Under the pieces are notes generated by a model that saw only the letters and a program-made list of their open reading frames with translations, made no database searches and was not told where the DNA came from. DNA of 7,409 nt. Origin: Acholeplasmatales bacterium. GTDB lineage: Bacteria > Bacillota_I > Bacilli_A > Acholeplasmatales > Anaeroplasmataceae. Shown here piece after piece: positions 5,847-7,409 of this stretch (its first letter is position 1; each line of letters opens with the position of its first letter). The DNA is taken from NCBI GenBank assembly GCA_016288675.1, contig JAEELC010000018.1, forward strand, positions 1 through 7,409, given 5' to 3'. The position numbers and the translations under genes were made by a program.

Positions 5847-6770
5847 AACTCTGCAATGTATTTTGATATAGAACATATAAAATCTGTAAAGACTAGAGAT
5901 ACGAGATTCGTTATCAAAACTATCGTATGTTTGTTTAACTTCATTTCTTAGTGAATTAACATAATCTGTATATTGTGGTTGCTTATTACCTAAGAAGATG
6001 AAAAATAATGAAGTGACGTAGATCCAAGATTTTATTATTTTTCTTGTTTCTTCAGAATATGCTTCATCATTAGATATCTTTTTTAATAAATCTAAGAAAT
6101 AAATTTTATTATCAGTTAAATAACCTTTAGATAATCCTTTAAAATTTATTCTATATCTATATAATTTGTTTGAAACATAATTAACTTTATAATTATGTTG
6201 AAGTAAATTAATTAAGAAGATAAAATCTTCACCATAATTTAAATTAGGATCAAATTTTAAATCTTTAATTATTGATGTCTTAAACATCTTATTCCATAAG
6301 TTGCAACTTATATTTTGATTGAATACTATTTTAGCGATAGTTTCCTCACTATTAGAAGAAGAAAACTTTTTAAGACGGCGTGAATTTTCTAAATACATAT
6401 TTTGTACAGTGTATCCACAAATACTTATATCAGCATTATTTAACTTTATTGCTTTATGCAAAACTTCTAAATAAGTTTCAGATACATGATCATCAGAATC
6501 TATAAATACAAAATATTTACCATGTATTTTATGTAGTAAAAAATTTCTTGTTTTTGAAACAGACTTCTCATTACGTTTTTTAAATAAACGAATTCTTGAG
6601 TCTTTTTTTGCAAACTCATTTACTATATCATAACTGTCATCAGTTGAACCATCATCAACAATAATAAGCTCAAAGTTTTTATAAGTTTGTTTTAAAATTG
6701 ATTTAATACATTTTTTTATATACTTATGATTATTGTATAATGGTACAAGTATAGTAATTAAATCATTCAT
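5835..6770 (-). CDS. Family 2 glycosyltransferase (GT-A fold)
   Basis: The enzyme transfers a sugar from a nucleotide-sugar donor, typically at the cytoplasmic face of the membrane during synthesis of surface polysaccharide, teichoic acid or glycolipid. From the ATG at 6768-6770 it has 311 residues. ITILVPLYNNHKYIKKCI (5-22) starts the GT-A fold, VDDGSTDDS (38-46) binds the nucleotide, and the DxD metal site is Asp91-Ser-Asp93-Asp94. NLWNKMFK (158-165) and YGEDFIF (179-185) match the acceptor-side/catalytic text of EpsJ-like enzymes. No clear transmembrane helix is seen; WIYVTSLFFIFLG (249-261) is hydrophobic but short. An in-frame TTG at 6833 would add 21 residues that match nothing in the family and would lie upstream of the predicted transcription start, so it is rejected. 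The ribosome binding site is weak (GGTG four bases before the ATG). It stands alone, without other polysaccharide genes, so acceptor and sugar are unknown. Confidence 0.92.
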   Translation of the reverse strand: MNDLITILVPLYNNHKYIKKCIKSILKQTYKNFELIIVDDGSTDDSYDIVNEFAKKDSRIRLFKKRNEKSVSKTRNFLLHKIHGKYFVFIDSDDHVSETYLEVLHKAIKLNNADISICGYTVQNMYLENSRRLKKFSSSNSEETIAKIVFNQNISCNLWNKMFKTSIIKDLKFDPNLNYGEDFIFLINLLQHNYKVNYVSNKLYRYRINFKGLSKGYLTDNKIYFLDLLKKISNDEAYSEETRKIIKSWIYVTSLFFIFLGNKQPQYTDYVNSLRNEVKQTYDSFDNESRISSLYRFYMFYIKIHCRVKLK

Positions 6771-6812
6771 AGTTACACCGCACTTTTCTAAATTATAAAT
6801 AATAGTGATTAA

Positions 6813-6821
6813 AGTATAACA
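6813..6821 (-). promoter_or_regulatory. Possible extended -10 promoter of the glycosyltransferase
   Basis: On the minus strand TGT-TATACT forms an extended -10 element. I see no acceptable -35 at 16-18 bp. Transcription would start near 6806, about 36 nt before the ATG at 6770, which argues against the longer TTG-start reading. Confidence 0.45.
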
Positions 6822-6906
6822 TATTTTTCCCAAACAAGCATTATAAATTTTCTTTTAGATGTTAAAAATATAAATGCTGATTCTATTTTTATTTTATAAA
6901 AATAAT

Positions 6907-6935
6907 TGTTTGTATGTAAAATAGTTTGTGATAAT
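6907..6935 (+). promoter_or_regulatory. Possible weaker upstream promoter toward rimP
   Basis: TTGTTT (6907-6912), a 17-bp spacer ending in TGT, and GATAAT (6930-6935, 5/6) together resemble an extended -10 promoter. It would make a leader of about 165 nt ahead of rimP. The strongly AT-rich background makes this uncertain. Confidence 0.3.
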
Positions 6936-7010
6936 TATAAAAGGTATTAATAATGACTATTTTTTATAGATAAATTGATTTTTATGAGGCATAAAGAAAT
7001 AAATAAATGC

Positions 7011-7039
7011 TTGTTAAAAAAATGTGTTCGTGTTATAAT
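7011..7039 (+). promoter_or_regulatory. Predicted sigma-A promoter of the rimP operon
   Basis: TTGTTA (-35, 7011-7016, 4/6), a 17-bp spacer ending in TGT (extended -10), and a consensus TATAAT (-10, 7034-7039). Transcription would begin near 7046, about nine bases before the terminator-like hairpin and about 60 nt before the rimP start. Confidence 0.8.
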
Positions 7040-7054
7040 AATAGTACCGAAAGT

Positions 7055-7083
7055 AGTGAGAAGGTTTGACCTTCTCACTTTTT
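7055..7083 (+). terminator. Terminator-like hairpin in the rimP leader (probable attenuator)
   Basis: AGTGAGAAGG-TTTGA-CCTTCTCACT is a perfect 10-bp stem with a five-base loop, running into T residues (TTTTT at 7079-7083). It is a good intrinsic terminator by shape, yet it lies between the rimP promoter and the ribosome binding site, and no plus-strand gene lies upstream for it to end. The best reading is a conditional terminator controlling rimP and the genes after it. In B. subtilis, NusA is reported to autoregulate the rimP-nusA operon by leader termination, from memory; application here is inference. Confidence 0.75.
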
Positions 7084-7091
7084 CAATGCAT

Positions 7092-7098
7092 GGAGGTG
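7092..7098 (+). promoter_or_regulatory. Strong ribosome binding site setting the rimP TTG start
   Basis: GGAGGTG is a full match to the 16S rRNA 3' end. It sits 9 nt (counted from GGAGG) before TTG at 7106-7108, and no ATG or GTG in the rimP frame lies near it. This decides the start. Confidence 0.85.
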
Positions 7099-7105
7099 GA
7101 TATAT

Positions 7106-7409
7106 TTGTTACAAATTACTACGGTTGAAGAATTATTAACACCATTTTTTGAAGAACATAAAGAATATTCTTTATATAGTGTAGAATGGGTTAACGAGTT
7201 CGGATACAAAATTTTACGTGTTGCCTGTGATAAAATCGGTGGCATTAATTCAGATGAACTTGGAATTATTAATGATTTCTTATCAGAAAAGCTTGATGCT
7301 TACGAGAAAGAGTTACCTGATAATTATATGCTAGAGGTATGTTCACCTGGTGCAGAGAAGGAATTAAGAAGTAAAGAAGAAATTCTTGATTCTGTAGGAC
7401 AAAAGATAA
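7106..7409 (+). CDS. rimP: Ribosome maturation factor RimP, N-terminal part, cut by window edge
   Basis: I read 101 codons from TTG to the window edge, with no stop. RimP binds the immature 30S subunit and helps late assembly. The protein begins MLQITTVEELLTPF; the N-terminal alpha/beta domain contains SLYSVEWVNEFGYKILRVAC (22-41) and the family hallmark YMLEVCSPGAEKEL (74-87), matching the FLEVSSPGAERPL text of B. subtilis RimP (YlxS). The C-terminal SH3-like domain starts near residue 90 and is mostly outside. The TTG start is unusual but supported by an ideal ribosome binding site. rimP is normally followed by nusA, ylxR, a ribosomal L7Ae-like gene, infB and rbfA, so the operon probably continues past the edge (inference). 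Transcription is likely controlled by the leader hairpin just upstream. Confidence 0.93.
   Translation, partial: MLQITTVEELLTPFFEEHKEYSLYSVEWVNEFGYKILRVACDKIGGINSDELGIINDFLSEKLDAYEKELPDNYMLEVCSPGAEKELRSKEEILDSVGQKI

Larger units (their letters stand above)
6771..7105. other. Non-coding stretch between divergent glycosyltransferase and rimP
   Basis: This 335-bp region has no convincing gene. It holds the glycosyltransferase promoter near 6813-6821 (minus), a weak second plus-strand promoter near 6907-6935, the main rimP promoter (7011-7039), and the leader hairpin and ribosome binding site of rimP. Positions about 6840-7005 are very AT-rich, with loose inverted repeats AGCATT (6837-6842)/AATGCT (6873-6878) and AAAATAGT (6918-6925)/ACTATTTT (6956-6963). 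I saw no tRNA or recognisable riboswitch core. Confidence 0.7.

Noticed and set aside
6771..6833. N-terminal extension of the glycosyltransferase from TTG at 6833
   Set aside because: The 21 added residues do not resemble the GT2 fold, no ribosome binding site precedes the TTG, and a predicted extended -10 promoter lies inside the segment.
6918..6963. AAAATAGT/ACTATTTT inverted repeat with about 30-nt loop
   Set aside because: All A/T-rich with a long loop in AT-rich sequence; matches of this quality are expected by chance.
6954..7067. Tiny open frames ahead of rimP (MTIFYR at 6954; about 20 codons from 7007)
   Set aside because: Ribosome binding sites are poor or too distant, and the second frame runs across the rimP promoter and into the leader hairpin; no run of a single amino acid suggests a leader peptide.
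1..7409. Defence system, transposon, prophage, CRISPR array or attachment site
   Set aside because: All coding frames belong to ordinary families, and no terminal inverted repeats, target duplications or regularly spaced repeats were seen.

Overview
This is an AT-rich window (about 30% G+C by eye) with dense coding, strong AGGAGG-type ribosome binding sites, U-tailed hairpin terminators and A/T-ending codons. It looks like chromosomal DNA of a low-G+C Firmicute. RNase J of the Bacilli type and the housekeeping content would suit Bacilli or Erysipelotrichia-like lineages; the species cannot be named from sequence alone. Trp is written TGG and TGA acts as a stop in the glycosyltransferase, so the standard bacterial code applies and a Mycoplasma-type code is unlikely.

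Layout, left to right. Positions 1-786 (minus) hold most of an alpha/beta hydrolase cut by the window edge. It lies 17 bp downstream of a full-length RNase J gene (804-2471, minus), and the two look like one operon. A compact divergent promoter region (about 2472-2728) separates RNase J from prolyl-tRNA synthetase (proS, 2729-4441, plus). proS ends in a strong terminator and is followed by a class Sir2 NAD-dependent protein deacylase (4499-5218, plus, GTG start). A terminator that works in both directions separates this from convergent coaD (phosphopantetheine adenylyltransferase, 5252-5731, minus). Upstream of coaD lies a family 2 glycosyltransferase (5835-6770, minus) with its own terminator. 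A 335-bp non-coding stretch then leads to rimP (7106 to window end, plus, TTG start), the usual first gene of the rimP-nusA-infB operon.

Most genes are housekeeping: mRNA decay, tRNA charging, coenzyme A synthesis and 30S ribosome maturation. I did not find a defence system, mobile element, CRISPR array or RNA gene. The interesting material is in the control regions. The rnj and proS promoters stand exactly back to back across a near-perfect 20-bp palindrome. The rnj leader carries a duplicated small hairpin. The coaD promoter sits inside a palindrome. The rimP leader carries a terminator between promoter and start codon, which suggests transcription attenuation. polC, which in Bacillus lies between proS and rimP, is absent from that position here.
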